Assembly: GCF_029360805.1 (NCBI RefSeq)
Contig: NZ_JARKNC010000010.1
Location: forward strand, 547,287 to 611,286
DNA: 64,000 nt
From: Daejeonella sp. JGW-45
GTDB lineage: Bacteria; Bacteroidota; Bacteroidia; Sphingobacteriales; Sphingobacteriaceae
Direction: 5' to 3'
Shown one piece after another: positions 43,588 to 50,897 of this stretch (position 1 is its first letter; the number at the start of each line of letters is the position of its first letter). Position numbers and translations under genes: made by a program. The notes beneath the pieces were generated by a model, which saw nothing but the letters and a program-made list of their open reading frames with translations, was not told the origin of the DNA and made no database searches.

Positions 43588-44664
43588 TTATTTGAGATTA
43601 ATTACGAGTTTGAGATTAAATATATCCTGATCAGCAAAGTATTCAAGCACATACCGGTCCGGGTAATGAAGATCCAGCCGTTTACGTGTATTAGTCAGTC
43701 CTACCCCATTTCTTGGTGTGTTATCACCCCTTATATAATTCTTCGTTCGCAACCTTAACTCTCCCTGAAAAGTTAAAATTTCGATAAGTGGAACTGTTTG
43801 AGGATTTTGCAGGTCGCCATGCTGAAAAATATTTTCAATTAAGGTGATCAAAAGCATTGGAATAATCTTTAATTCGCAGTCATCAATGGAAGTATTGAAG
43901 TTAATAGCCGGGGAATAACGCATTCCTTGAAGCTCTATGTATCTATTAATATGCTCTATTTCAGATACAAGTAAAACTTCTTCTGTAGAATTCCGGGATT
44001 TAAGGGCAGAGCGCATGAGTTCGGCCATAGCCAGTAAATATTCAGCGCTGACCGTATCCTTTTTGCGTACACGGTTATAAATTGAATTTAAAAAACTGAA
44101 GATCAAATGCGGATTGATCTGTGAGCGCAGGAAGGCCAGTTCCGAACTGGCCAGTTCCATGCGCAGGGTTGCCTTTTCCTTTTCTGCGATCAGGGTTTGT
44201 GTATTATAATCGTGAATTCGCTGGCGGTTTCTAATTAGATTCAAGGTGACACGGTACGCAGTGCTCAAACCCATAATATAGATGCATCGGTATACAATTG
44301 CTAATTGAAATAATCTTGATGAGCTATCGGTAACATTAACCGGAATCCCTGAAGAAACCAGGAGCTTGTTTATCCCTACGCTAATAAGGTAATAACAGGA
44401 AATTACCAGCAGCAAATGCAACAACGACTTCCGGTAGTCGCTAATCTGTTTAAATCGCTTATTTCCGAGTACAACGTAACAGTGGACATAGAATAGTAAA
44501 ATGTTAAGCAGATAATGAAGGAAGTAATCAGCAAAATGATTAAATCTTTCCCGTATAGCTGCCGCCAAAGTGATCTCGTAGAGTATAAAAATCGTCCAGA
44601 ATAAAATGTGGTAATGAACGACAGTAATCCTTTTCCCGGTTACATTAAATATAATATCACGCAT
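43588..44664 (-). CDS. LytS/HisKA_7TM-like sensor histidine kinase
   Basis: From the ATG at 44664 the protein has 358 residues; a TTG at 44685 is less likely. Four or five membrane helices in the first 150 residues are followed by a His_kinase domain. LRSQINPHLIFSFLNSIYNR near 190 carries the phosphorylated His, with the usual 'NPHFLFN' changed to 'NPHLIFS'. The ATP site has PMLLITLIENIFQHGDL and NGVGLTNTRKRLDLHY. It senses an unknown signal at the membrane and passes phosphate to the LytTR regulator. The 47-residue peptide gene starts 92 bp away on the opposite strand, so peptide sensing is plausible. Confidence 0.9.
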   Translation of the reverse strand: MRDIIFNVTGKRITVVHYHILFWTIFILYEITLAAAIRERFNHFADYFLHYLLNILLFYVHCYVVLGNKRFKQISDYRKSLLHLLLVISCYYLISVGINKLLVSSGIPVNVTDSSSRLFQLAIVYRCIYIMGLSTAYRVTLNLIRNRQRIHDYNTQTLIAEKEKATLRMELASSELAFLRSQINPHLIFSFLNSIYNRVRKKDTVSAEYLLAMAELMRSALKSRNSTEEVLLVSEIEHINRYIELQGMRYSPAINFNTSIDDCELKIIPMLLITLIENIFQHGDLQNPQTVPLIEILTFQGELRLRTKNYIRGDNTPRNGVGLTNTRKRLDLHYPDRYVLEYFADQDIFNLKLVINLK

Positions 44665-44756
44665 AACGCTCGCTTTATCACGCAAAAAAATGAGTTGATG
44701 TAAAAGATTCTTCTTGAATCAGTGAGAACGCTACTTTAAATAAAAATCTTATAGCT

Positions 44757-44900
44757 ATGAAGACATTGAAAGTAACAAAGTCCCTAATGAAAAAGGAAAA
44801 CTGCTTCACATTCGGTCAGGTCCGGCAGCAAAAAGCGCCAGGTATAGATCCTACAGTGATTATAACCACAACGGTTACACACATTTTCCCTCAACGTTAA
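44757..44900 (+). CDS. 47-residue Thr-rich peptide, possible RiPP precursor
   Basis: The short gene starts at ATG 44757 and ends in TAA at 44898-44900, with a rho-independent terminator 17 bases later. The N-terminus is basic and leader-like (KTLKVTKSLMKKENCFTFGQ). The C-terminal half is GIDPTVIITTTVTHIF, with five Thr in eleven positions and one Cys far upstream (residue 16). LanB-type enzymes dehydrate Thr/Ser, so this could be a substrate of the LanB at 40052-42904, though Cys-poor cores do not form normal lanthionine rings. Alternatively it is a signalling peptide for the divergent sensor kinase. No homologue is claimed. Confidence 0.5.
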   Translation: MKTLKVTKSLMKKENCFTFGQVRQQKAPGIDPTVIITTTVTHIFPQR

Positions 44901-44917
44901 GACAACGACAAAATCTT

Positions 44918-44948
44918 AAAGCTTCCAGCAGGAGGCTTTATTTTTTTG
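44918..44948 (+). terminator. Rho-independent terminator after the Thr-rich peptide gene
   Basis: AAAGCTTCC and GGAGGCTTT pair over nine positions with one mismatch, around AGCA, followed by a T-rich tract (seven T). It supports the peptide gene being a real single-gene transcript. Confidence 0.85.
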
Positions 44949-44977
44949 ATCATAAAATAGCGTGGGACATTCAGGCG

Positions 44978-45098
44978 ACCTGCTTCTGAGGTTCCGCGAG
45001 GGACCCGTTACACAAGATAAACTGAAGCCCACGCATAGCGTAGGCATACAATCTATTTCCCCTTGTGTAACTTAAAATTTCGCGGATTTCAGAAACAA
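44978..45098. repeat. Second large imperfect inverted repeat
   Basis: GTTACACAAG (45007-45016) and CTTGTGTAAC (45062-45071) are exact complements. TCCGCGA with TCGCGGA and TTCTGA with TCAGAA extend the stem outward. A GCCCACGC/GCGTAGGC hairpin caps it. The whole could fold over about 120 bases. The 44,949-45,299 gap has no ORF. It resembles the element at 29346-29460 in layout, not in sequence. Confidence 0.55.
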
Positions 45099-45299
45099 GT
45101 TAAATAGCTATAGCTACTAAATATTTTAGTTCAAATATAGCAATAATGAATAAAATGGAACAAAGGTAATACTGATATTACCTCCTTCAGTGCAAATTGG
45201 AAATGTAGACTGGACGGTTTTTATGGCTTAGTCACTTTAAGTAAGGCATTTTTGTCATGCAGCCCTGTTCTGCCACAGGTTTTCATCTAACTAACTATT

Positions 45300-45878
45300 A
45301 TGATAAAAGCGACTCTTGAATACAAATCTCTGGTATTAGATATACTGACAGCTTCTTTCATGGACAACAAGAGCGTTAATTATATTATTCCGCAAGGCGA
45401 TCAAAAGCATAAAAGAATACGTTCGCTCATGGATTATTCTTTTGAGGTATGTTCTCTATTTGGAAAAGTCTTGCTTTCCGATGATCGCAAAGCCTGTGCT
45501 CTACTGGTTTATCCCGACCAAAAACGAACAACTCTGAAGTCCATCTGGCTTGACACCAAACTCCTCTTTACCTGTATTGGAATTGCAAACCTGTTTAAGA
45601 CGATAGGTAGGGAAAGCAAGATCAGTAAGATCCAACCTAAAGAACGAATGTGCTATTTATGGTTCATAGGGGTCAATCCTATTGACCAGGGGTTGGGTAT
45701 AGGAAGTAAGTTGTTAAAGGAACTCATTATGGAATGTGAAAAGGAGGAACGACCGATTTTCCTGGAAACATCCACCATGAAGAATTTGCCTTGGTATAAA
45801 AAATTCGGCTTTGAAACTTACGCTGAACTCAAATTAACCTATACCCTTTATTTTATGAAAAGAAATTTGGACACTTAA
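45300..45878 (+). CDS. GNAT-family N-acetyltransferase
   Basis: This 192-residue protein has the acetyl-CoA-binding motif GVNPIDQGLGIGSKLLKELI near 122-141 (QGLGIG as the pyrophosphate loop). FLETSTMKNLPWYKKFGFE follows, the usual end of the GNAT fold. The substrate is unknown. It is 13 bp upstream of the LuxR-type gene in the same direction, and probably belongs to the accessory front of the conjugative element. Confidence 0.88.
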   Translation: MIKATLEYKSLVLDILTASFMDNKSVNYIIPQGDQKHKRIRSLMDYSFEVCSLFGKVLLSDDRKACALLVYPDQKRTTLKSIWLDTKLLFTCIGIANLFKTIGRESKISKIQPKERMCYLWFIGVNPIDQGLGIGSKLLKELIMECEKEERPIFLETSTMKNLPWYKKFGFETYAELKLTYTLYFMKRNLDT

Positions 45879-45891
45879 AGACTGGATATAT

Positions 45892-46812
45892 ATGCTGGTA
45901 CTTGGAACAGAGATGCATGTAGTGACTTTCATCTTCGTGCTACTAGAACTGATCATGTTCGGTTACCAGCTCTTTCATTATTTGTCCAGGCCGCAGGACA
46001 AAGCCAGATTATGGTATCTGATCTTGTTATTTCTCCTGATTGTTTATAATATCACAGGAGGACTATTTCCAGACTCGAAAATTACCTCAATTCCTATAGT
46101 TACCCAGAACATCATAGCCTATGGAAGCGGTTTTTTAATGGCTTCCTACTTTCCTTATTACTTTTATAAAGGTTTTGATTTGAAGAAACTTCGCTTTCAT
46201 GCAATTTATGGAGTTCTTTTATTTTTGATACTACCGTACCTTATTTTCTTTGTACTGGTGTATTCCATTGATAGAAATCTTGATTTTGCTATCAGGAATG
46301 GGATAATTGTTCCGTTCTTTTACTCTATTATAGTACTTTGGGCAATTTTAAGGGCTATCCGGTTAAAATATAAGGGTGACAGGAGCAGGGCAACATTCAT
46401 CGAGGTCGTCGCGGTCTACCTAGCAGTTATTCCCTGGGTGATGATGACCGTAATCGCCTATTTTAATTTAGGACAGTTGATTGAAGTCATCTGTACAAAC
46501 GGCGGCTTTGTGGTCATCACGATCATGTTCATCTCTAAATCAGTCACCCAGGCAAGACTTGAGTATCAGCAACTGATGGATATTACCATAAACGGAGTGA
46601 GGCCTTCTGCGTTCCAGGACAATTGTACAAAGTATAAGCTTACCAACCGGGAAATTGAAATTGTACAGCTGCTCAGACAGGGCAGTAAATATCAAACTAT
46701 CGGGGAAAAGCTTTTTATCTCTGAACTGACGGTAAAGAAGCACGTCCATAATGTTTTCGAAAAAATGGGTGTTAATAATAAGGTTGAATTGATCCATAAG
46801 ATGGAACAATAG
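45892..46812 (+). CDS. Membrane-bound LuxR-type transcriptional regulator
   Basis: This 306-residue protein has seven predicted membrane helices in its first 220 residues (for example LWYLILLFLLIVYNITGGLF). The C-terminal LuxR/GerE helix-turn-helix reads KLTNREIEIVQLLRQGSKYQ then FISELTVKKHVHNVFEKMGV. It looks like a one-component sensor that reads a membrane or outside signal and binds DNA directly. It lies just upstream of rteC, separated by 194 bp containing paired AAATACTCCT repeats that may be its target. Confidence 0.88.
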   Translation: MLVLGTEMHVVTFIFVLLELIMFGYQLFHYLSRPQDKARLWYLILLFLLIVYNITGGLFPDSKITSIPIVTQNIIAYGSGFLMASYFPYYFYKGFDLKKLRFHAIYGVLLFLILPYLIFFVLVYSIDRNLDFAIRNGIIVPFFYSIIVLWAILRAIRLKYKGDRSRATFIEVVAVYLAVIPWVMMTVIAYFNLGQLIEVICTNGGFVVITIMFISKSVTQARLEYQQLMDITINGVRPSAFQDNCTKYKLTNREIEIVQLLRQGSKYQTIGEKLFISELTVKKHVHNVFEKMGVNNKVELIHKMEQ

Positions 46813-46860
46813 CCCCTGCCCGTTGCATCAAACCCCTCATTACTCTTATACTTCGCGTGA

Positions 46861-46892
46861 AAATACTCCTTTTGATGTAGGTAAATACTCCT
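46861..46892. promoter_or_regulatory. Paired direct repeats upstream of rteC
   Basis: AAATACTCCT occurs at 46861-46870 and 46883-46892, a 22-base period. The second copy is followed by GTATTT, completing an AAATAC/GTATTT inverted pair. Such two-turn spacing suits a LytTR or LuxR-type activator of the gene at 47007. Confidence 0.5.
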
Positions 46893-47006
46893 ATTAGCGT
46901 ATTTATACCCACACCCTATTTACTCAATTTTGTCCTAATATCCTGTCCATTGTGAGAGTTATCGCCAGTAAACAGGCAGGCGGGATTTACTTTAATCTAC
47001 TGCTAT

Positions 47007-47888
47007 ATGTTAATCAAGTACACAGAAGAATTGTATGCTCAGATGGAAGCGCAATTGGAAAACATTAATGGATCATTGAAGGAAGCTATTCAGAATTTAA
47101 CGGAATCGCTCTTTTGTATTACAACTACTTTAAATCATTTAAAGAAGTTTATACAGGAGCACCCTTTTAAAGATCCCGAGGATGAGATTGATTTTTTTAA
47201 GAATATTAAGCCAAGATTTTACTGCTGGTATATTTATGTGATTGAGCTATATCAGATACTTTCAGCCGTACCCAGCGGTACAGATCAGATGATCAGAGAT
47301 TTTTTTATGGATGAGCTAAAGATCATTAATAGATATTTTACCATTCATCAGTTTTATTACCAGTACTTCCTACGGAGCGAGACCGCGCTGGATGACAGCT
47401 ATTTTCTGCGTGTCAACCTCGTTCCTTTTCCAACGGGCTCTGAACAGACCGCTGTTGATCCTGAGTTCTCTACTAACCAGGATTATATGTTCTCCAAATT
47501 TCGAGCTTACGAGATGCTGAGATCATTCCTGATCAGGAGGCTAAAACTTCTTTACCAAAACCCGGATAATGTTTTTATCGCCGAGTTACTTGCCGGTAAA
47601 AGAAAATGTTGGTCTGGTGACAAAGTAGAACTGATTGAAGTTGCCTATGGGATCTATTATACCCATAGACTAAATGAAGGCAAAGCAGAAATCGGGGATG
47701 TTATTGAATGGCTGGAAGATAGTCTTCAAATTGATCTAAGCCAGGCTTACCGTATGTTCCTTGATATCCGCAGGCGAAAAACACTTAGTTATACGAAATA
47801 TCTGGACGAAATGCGTGACTCAATCCACAAGCACATCGATGAAACGAACCGTTATAAACCAAAGACTCCCAAGCGACAAAATATGTAA
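47007..47888 (+). CDS. rteC: RteC-domain regulator of conjugative transfer
   Basis: This 293-residue protein matches RteC, the CTnDOT regulator that switches on excision genes. FFKNIKPRFYCWYIYVIELY near 73 is the RteC signature. FFMDELKIINRYFTIHQFYYQYFLR follows near 105 (split here for length: FFMDELKIINRYF, HQFYYQYFLR). A helical C-terminal domain has VELIEVAYGIYYTHRLNEGK. It is a DNA-binding activator with winged-helix-like parts. Its position before the toprim and mob genes matches CTnDOT-like elements. The promoter region has paired direct repeats. Confidence 0.9.
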   Translation: MLIKYTEELYAQMEAQLENINGSLKEAIQNLTESLFCITTTLNHLKKFIQEHPFKDPEDEIDFFKNIKPRFYCWYIYVIELYQILSAVPSGTDQMIRDFFMDELKIINRYFTIHQFYYQYFLRSETALDDSYFLRVNLVPFPTGSEQTAVDPEFSTNQDYMFSKFRAYEMLRSFLIRRLKLLYQNPDNVFIAELLAGKRKCWSGDKVELIEVAYGIYYTHRLNEGKAEIGDVIEWLEDSLQIDLSQAYRMFLDIRRRKTLSYTKYLDEMRDSIHKHIDETNRYKPKTPKRQNM

Positions 47889-48041
47889 TTGCTTAGCGCT
47901 GTCAATAAATCTTTACCAATATTTTGAAGTTGGTAAAGCCCCTTCTGCATCATCCACAACTTTGTTCCCAGTGACAACACGATCTTTGACATTGGGGGAC
48001 GAAACATTATCCTGCGAGAAGCGGGAAATTTTGCGAAGGTG

Positions 48042-48159
48042 AGATTATATCAATAATCTGAAAGCGCATTGGCAGGCGAGGGCCCGGTTCGTAGGAACCG
48101 ACGTGAGTAATCCCGAATATATAGAACCAGTATCCGCATAAATTTGGTGCGGATACTGG
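48042..48159 (+). promoter_or_regulatory. Series of hairpins between rteC and the toprim gene
   Basis: Three perfect stems occur: AGATTAT/ATAATCT (48042-48059), CGGTTC-GTAG-GAACCG (48085-48100), and CCAGTATCCGCA/TGCGGATACTGG (48127-48159). The last is a 12-bp stem with a 9-base loop, followed by GTTAACC. The 349-bp gap carries no ORF. They could be attenuators, or the RteC-bound inverted repeats known from CTnDOT. Confidence 0.5.
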
Positions 48160-48237
48160 GTTAACCAGGGGGCAATTTTGCCCCTTTTGTGTTTATATAC
48201 TATTCAAAATACTATCAATAAACTTAATTTATATGTT

Positions 48238-49206
48238 ATGTTCTTAAATGCAAATGAGATCCGGGAGAAAGTTTCCCTTGTGGATCTGTTAGGCCGTTTG
48301 GGCTATGCTCCGGCTTATAAATCCGGCAAAGAGCTATTCTATCTTAGTATGCTCCGGGAAGAAAAAACAGCATCGCTTTGCGTCAATGAGCAACTGGGAT
48401 TATGGTACGATCATGGCGGGCCAAACCGCTCCGGTATTAAAGGAGGGAATGTAATCGACCTCGGGCTAGCCTACTGGTTCCCTCTTTCCTTTGCAGAAGT
48501 GCTTGAAAAGATTAAGGATACCTGTTCAGTTGAAATTTCAAAAACCCCTGCTCAGAGAGATCTGACTCAAAAAAGCAGGCCCAGGATTGCCGTTAAACTC
48601 CCAAATTATAAAATTGAAGAGATAAAACCACTGGGCAGCAATCCCGCCATTACCGGTTACCTACAATATAGAGGGGTATGGGAAACTGCTACGGAACATC
48701 TGAAAGAGATTTACTATTATATAGAGGACATGAAGAAAGATCGAAAGCTTTTCTTTACAGCAGGATGGAAAAATGAGAATGGTGGGTGGGAAGTGCGAAA
48801 TAAGTATTTTAAAGGCTGCCTGGGTAAAAAGGGAATGAGCTTTATTCAGGGAGAAGATAATCGATTAGCCGTTTTTGAAGGATATTTGGATTTCCTAAGT
48901 TGGAAACATGAGCAAGCACTAAACAAGCCAACTGTTTTAATCCTTAATTCCTTGTCTTTTATCTCAGCTGCTATTGACCGTGCTTCCAAATTTGAAGTGG
49001 TGGATGTGTTTTTTGACCATGATCAATCCGGTAAGCAAGCCACGAAGCAACTGCTATCCGCCATTCCTCATGCCAAAGATCGCTCAGATCTATACAATGC
49101 ATATAATGATTACAACGAGAAACATATGGCAGATCAAGCTTCGCTATTTCGCATGAAAACCTCCAACGATGTCTTTAAAAACCTTAAAGTTGGTTTTAGC
49201 AGGTGA
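48238..49206 (+). CDS. Primase-like zinc-finger/toprim protein of the conjugative element
   Basis: From the ATG at 48238 (MFLNANEI...) the protein has 322 residues; the TTG-started extension from 48178 is rejected. The N-terminal part resembles a CHC2-type primase zinc finger but lacks an intact Cys/His set (GKELFYLSMLREEKTASLCV, YDHGGPNRSGIKGGNVIDLG). A toprim domain follows, with LAVFEGYLDFLSWKHEQ near 209 and VVDVFFDHDQSGKQATKQLL near 251-270 (Glu and DxD catalytic acids). Such proteins accompany CTn transfer modules and may prime the incoming strand. Confidence 0.82.
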   Translation: MFLNANEIREKVSLVDLLGRLGYAPAYKSGKELFYLSMLREEKTASLCVNEQLGLWYDHGGPNRSGIKGGNVIDLGLAYWFPLSFAEVLEKIKDTCSVEISKTPAQRDLTQKSRPRIAVKLPNYKIEEIKPLGSNPAITGYLQYRGVWETATEHLKEIYYYIEDMKKDRKLFFTAGWKNENGGWEVRNKYFKGCLGKKGMSFIQGEDNRLAVFEGYLDFLSWKHEQALNKPTVLILNSLSFISAAIDRASKFEVVDVFFDHDQSGKQATKQLLSAIPHAKDRSDLYNAYNDYNEKHMADQASLFRMKTSNDVFKNLKVGFSR

Positions 49207-49393
49207 TTATTTATAATCCTGTTTTATACGGAAGGGATCAGGCCTTACCAGAACAGTTAGTTTTTTATCATGCAAAGGTATCCCAATCTGCTTTTAAACC
49301 GTCAAGGGTAGATAAACCCGATGAAGAATCGGGCCCTTGACATTTTAGCAGATCGCTTCTATACCATGCATTAAAAAACTAAATTTTATTGTT

Positions 49394-49993
49394 ATGGAAA
49401 GCTTGATTTTAAACCTTCAGTCAGAAAAAGTAATAAACAATTACATAAACGAGAACCATCTTGTAAAGTATGAGAGGGGGATCTTAAACGAGATCTTAAC
49501 TGCTATTAATGAAAGCGATTCCGGACTACTTTCCTGGTTTAACGGGTTTGGTACATCGTTAAGACATATCACCATGAATCTATATGCTTACCGTAAGCAA
49601 CTGGAATTTGGCTTTACTGAAATCAGTTTTGACCAATACGGCTGGTTTTTAAGACCTGAATTTTTAGACCGCGAGGATCTGATCTTTGGAAATCCAGACC
49701 GGTATTCAGAGCACAGCATTATTCACTTAGGGAGAGGTATATACCATATATGGACATACTCTCTTAATTATAGCTACGGTATGGCAGGTGGAGGAAGTTT
49801 TATATCGGTTTATGATAAACACTTTAAGAACCGTCAGGATGCATTAACCGCTGGGCTGAATGAGCTAAAGGAAATGATGTCATCAAAAGTTGGTAATAGT
49901 GATAACTCAAATTACAATCAATCTATACTGACTGCTACACTGAAGGACATTGCAAAGTTTGAGGTTAGTATGATTCAACTTAGCCTGTTTTAA
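49394..49993 (+). CDS. Conserved-looking protein of unknown function in the conjugative element
   Basis: This 199-residue soluble protein has no recognised domain. Visible traits are an amphipathic N-terminus (NLQSEKVINNYINENHLVKY), a Trp/Tyr/Gly-rich middle (GRGIYHIWTYSLNYSYGMAG), and a hydrophobic end (ISMIQLSLF-like, SMIQLSLF). It sits between the toprim gene and the candidate oriT, a location where CTn elements often carry hypothetical proteins. It stands alone, with 187 bp before and 350 bp of AT-rich DNA after it. Confidence 0.6.
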   Translation: MESLILNLQSEKVINNYINENHLVKYERGILNEILTAINESDSGLLSWFNGFGTSLRHITMNLYAYRKQLEFGFTEISFDQYGWFLRPEFLDREDLIFGNPDRYSEHSIIHLGRGIYHIWTYSLNYSYGMAGGGSFISVYDKHFKNRQDALTAGLNELKEMMSSKVGNSDNSNYNQSILTATLKDIAKFEVSMIQLSLF

Positions 49994-50342
49994 ACAGCTT
50001 TTGTATTGTTAATTCCTGCTAATCCTTTATACAAGTTGCTGGATAGTCGTATATACGGATAGCTACCTATTTGTATAAACAACTTTTTAAATAGCCTGAT
50101 AACTGAATAACCATATATACAATTACCGGCTTATATAACTAAGCTCATAGCGATATATATAAATAGATATTTAGAGGTTAATTTATATATCTGTTTATGC
50201 CTTAATCTAAATAGCCGATCATAATCATAGCCAGGAAGTCTAATCCAAGCCATAAGAAGAGCCCCAGAAAGCTTTAGCCTTTATATACATTAGCATACCA
50301 TCTTCTTTAAACGGTATTAGCCCTAGTCTTTGTTTTTTTACC
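49994..50342. other. AT-rich non-coding stretch before the oriT candidate
   Basis: About 350 bases have no ORF. They contain scattered TATATA-type blocks (for example GTATATACGGATAG, CTTATATAAC, TATATATAAATAG). GGATAG occurs twice within 30 bases near 50041. No clear iteron array was resolved; the low stability suits a strand-opening region beside oriT. Confidence 0.35.
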
Positions 50343-50444
50343 GGCAAGTTGTGTTTTTGGGTACCCAAAAACTCACTTGCCTTTGACCAGCCTAACCCCT
50401 GAAGGGGAAAGGCTGGACAAAGGAGTGAAAAACCGCGCAACTTG
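50343..50444. other. Candidate origin of transfer (nested palindromes)
   Basis: GGCAAGT (50343) and ACTTGCC (50375-50381) enclose the 18-bp perfect palindrome TTTTTGGGTACCCAAAAA (50354-50371). Next, CTTTG, CCAGCCT, CCCCT (50381-50400) pair exactly with AGGGG, AGGCTGG, CAAAG (50403-50422), interrupted only by symmetric A/A and AA/AA bulges. CAACTTG at 50438-50444 repeats the first arm in inverse. The block lies just upstream of the MobC-type and relaxase genes, the usual place of oriT. Confidence 0.65.
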
Positions 50445-50483
50445 GTTTTTCTGCAAAGCGCCTTAAAGCCCATCCGAAGCCTA

Positions 50484-50894
50484 ATGAAGAAAGCAACTAA
50501 GAAAGTCGGCAGGCCGGAAATGGCATCCGGAAAACGAACTAAGATCATTAAAGCCAGGCTGACAGAAGACGAATTTAATCAGATCTTGATTATTGAAAAA
50601 GGCCTCGGTATCACTCGTATGGAACTCATCCGGACCAGAGTGCTTTACAATTCAAATAAGGTTTTGGTTGATGCAGGGGAGCTTTTAAAACAGCTTGATG
50701 CTATCGGCGCAGAAATGGGCAGAGGTGGAAATAACATTAATCAACTGGCCAGACATGCTAATATACTCAATAATGAAGGGTTGCTCACTGAAAGCGTAGC
50801 CAGAGAATTTAATGAACTTTTTCGATCCTACATTAATATCCAACGAGAATTGGAAAAAGGGATCCGGCAAGTTATTCGACTGATGAAATCTTAA
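50484..50894 (+). CDS. MobC-type relaxosome accessory protein
   Basis: From the ATG at 50484 the protein has 136 residues; a TTG 42 bases upstream is in frame but unlikely. A basic ribbon-helix-helix region (TKIIKARLTEDEFNQILIIE) is followed by the mobilisation motif IGAEMGRGGNNINQLARHAN near 77-96, typical of MobC/MocB-like proteins that bind oriT and assist the relaxase. It lies between the palindromic oriT candidate and the relaxase gene, whose start is 3 bp after its stop. Confidence 0.88.
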   Translation: MKKATKKVGRPEMASGKRTKIIKARLTEDEFNQILIIEKGLGITRMELIRTRVLYNSNKVLVDAGELLKQLDAIGAEMGRGGNNINQLARHANILNNEGLLTESVAREFNELFRSYINIQRELEKGIRQVIRLMKS

Positions 50895-50897
50895 TCT

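Noticed and set aside
44757-44900. Interpretation of the 47-residue peptide as an ordinary lanthipeptide
   Set aside because: A normal core needs Cys after the Ser/Thr residues. The only Cys is in the N-terminal half, so only a weaker claim is made.
48178-48237. TTG-started N-terminal extension of the toprim protein
   Set aside because: It overlaps the leader region and has no protein-like character, and a good ATG (MFLNANEI) follows at 48238.
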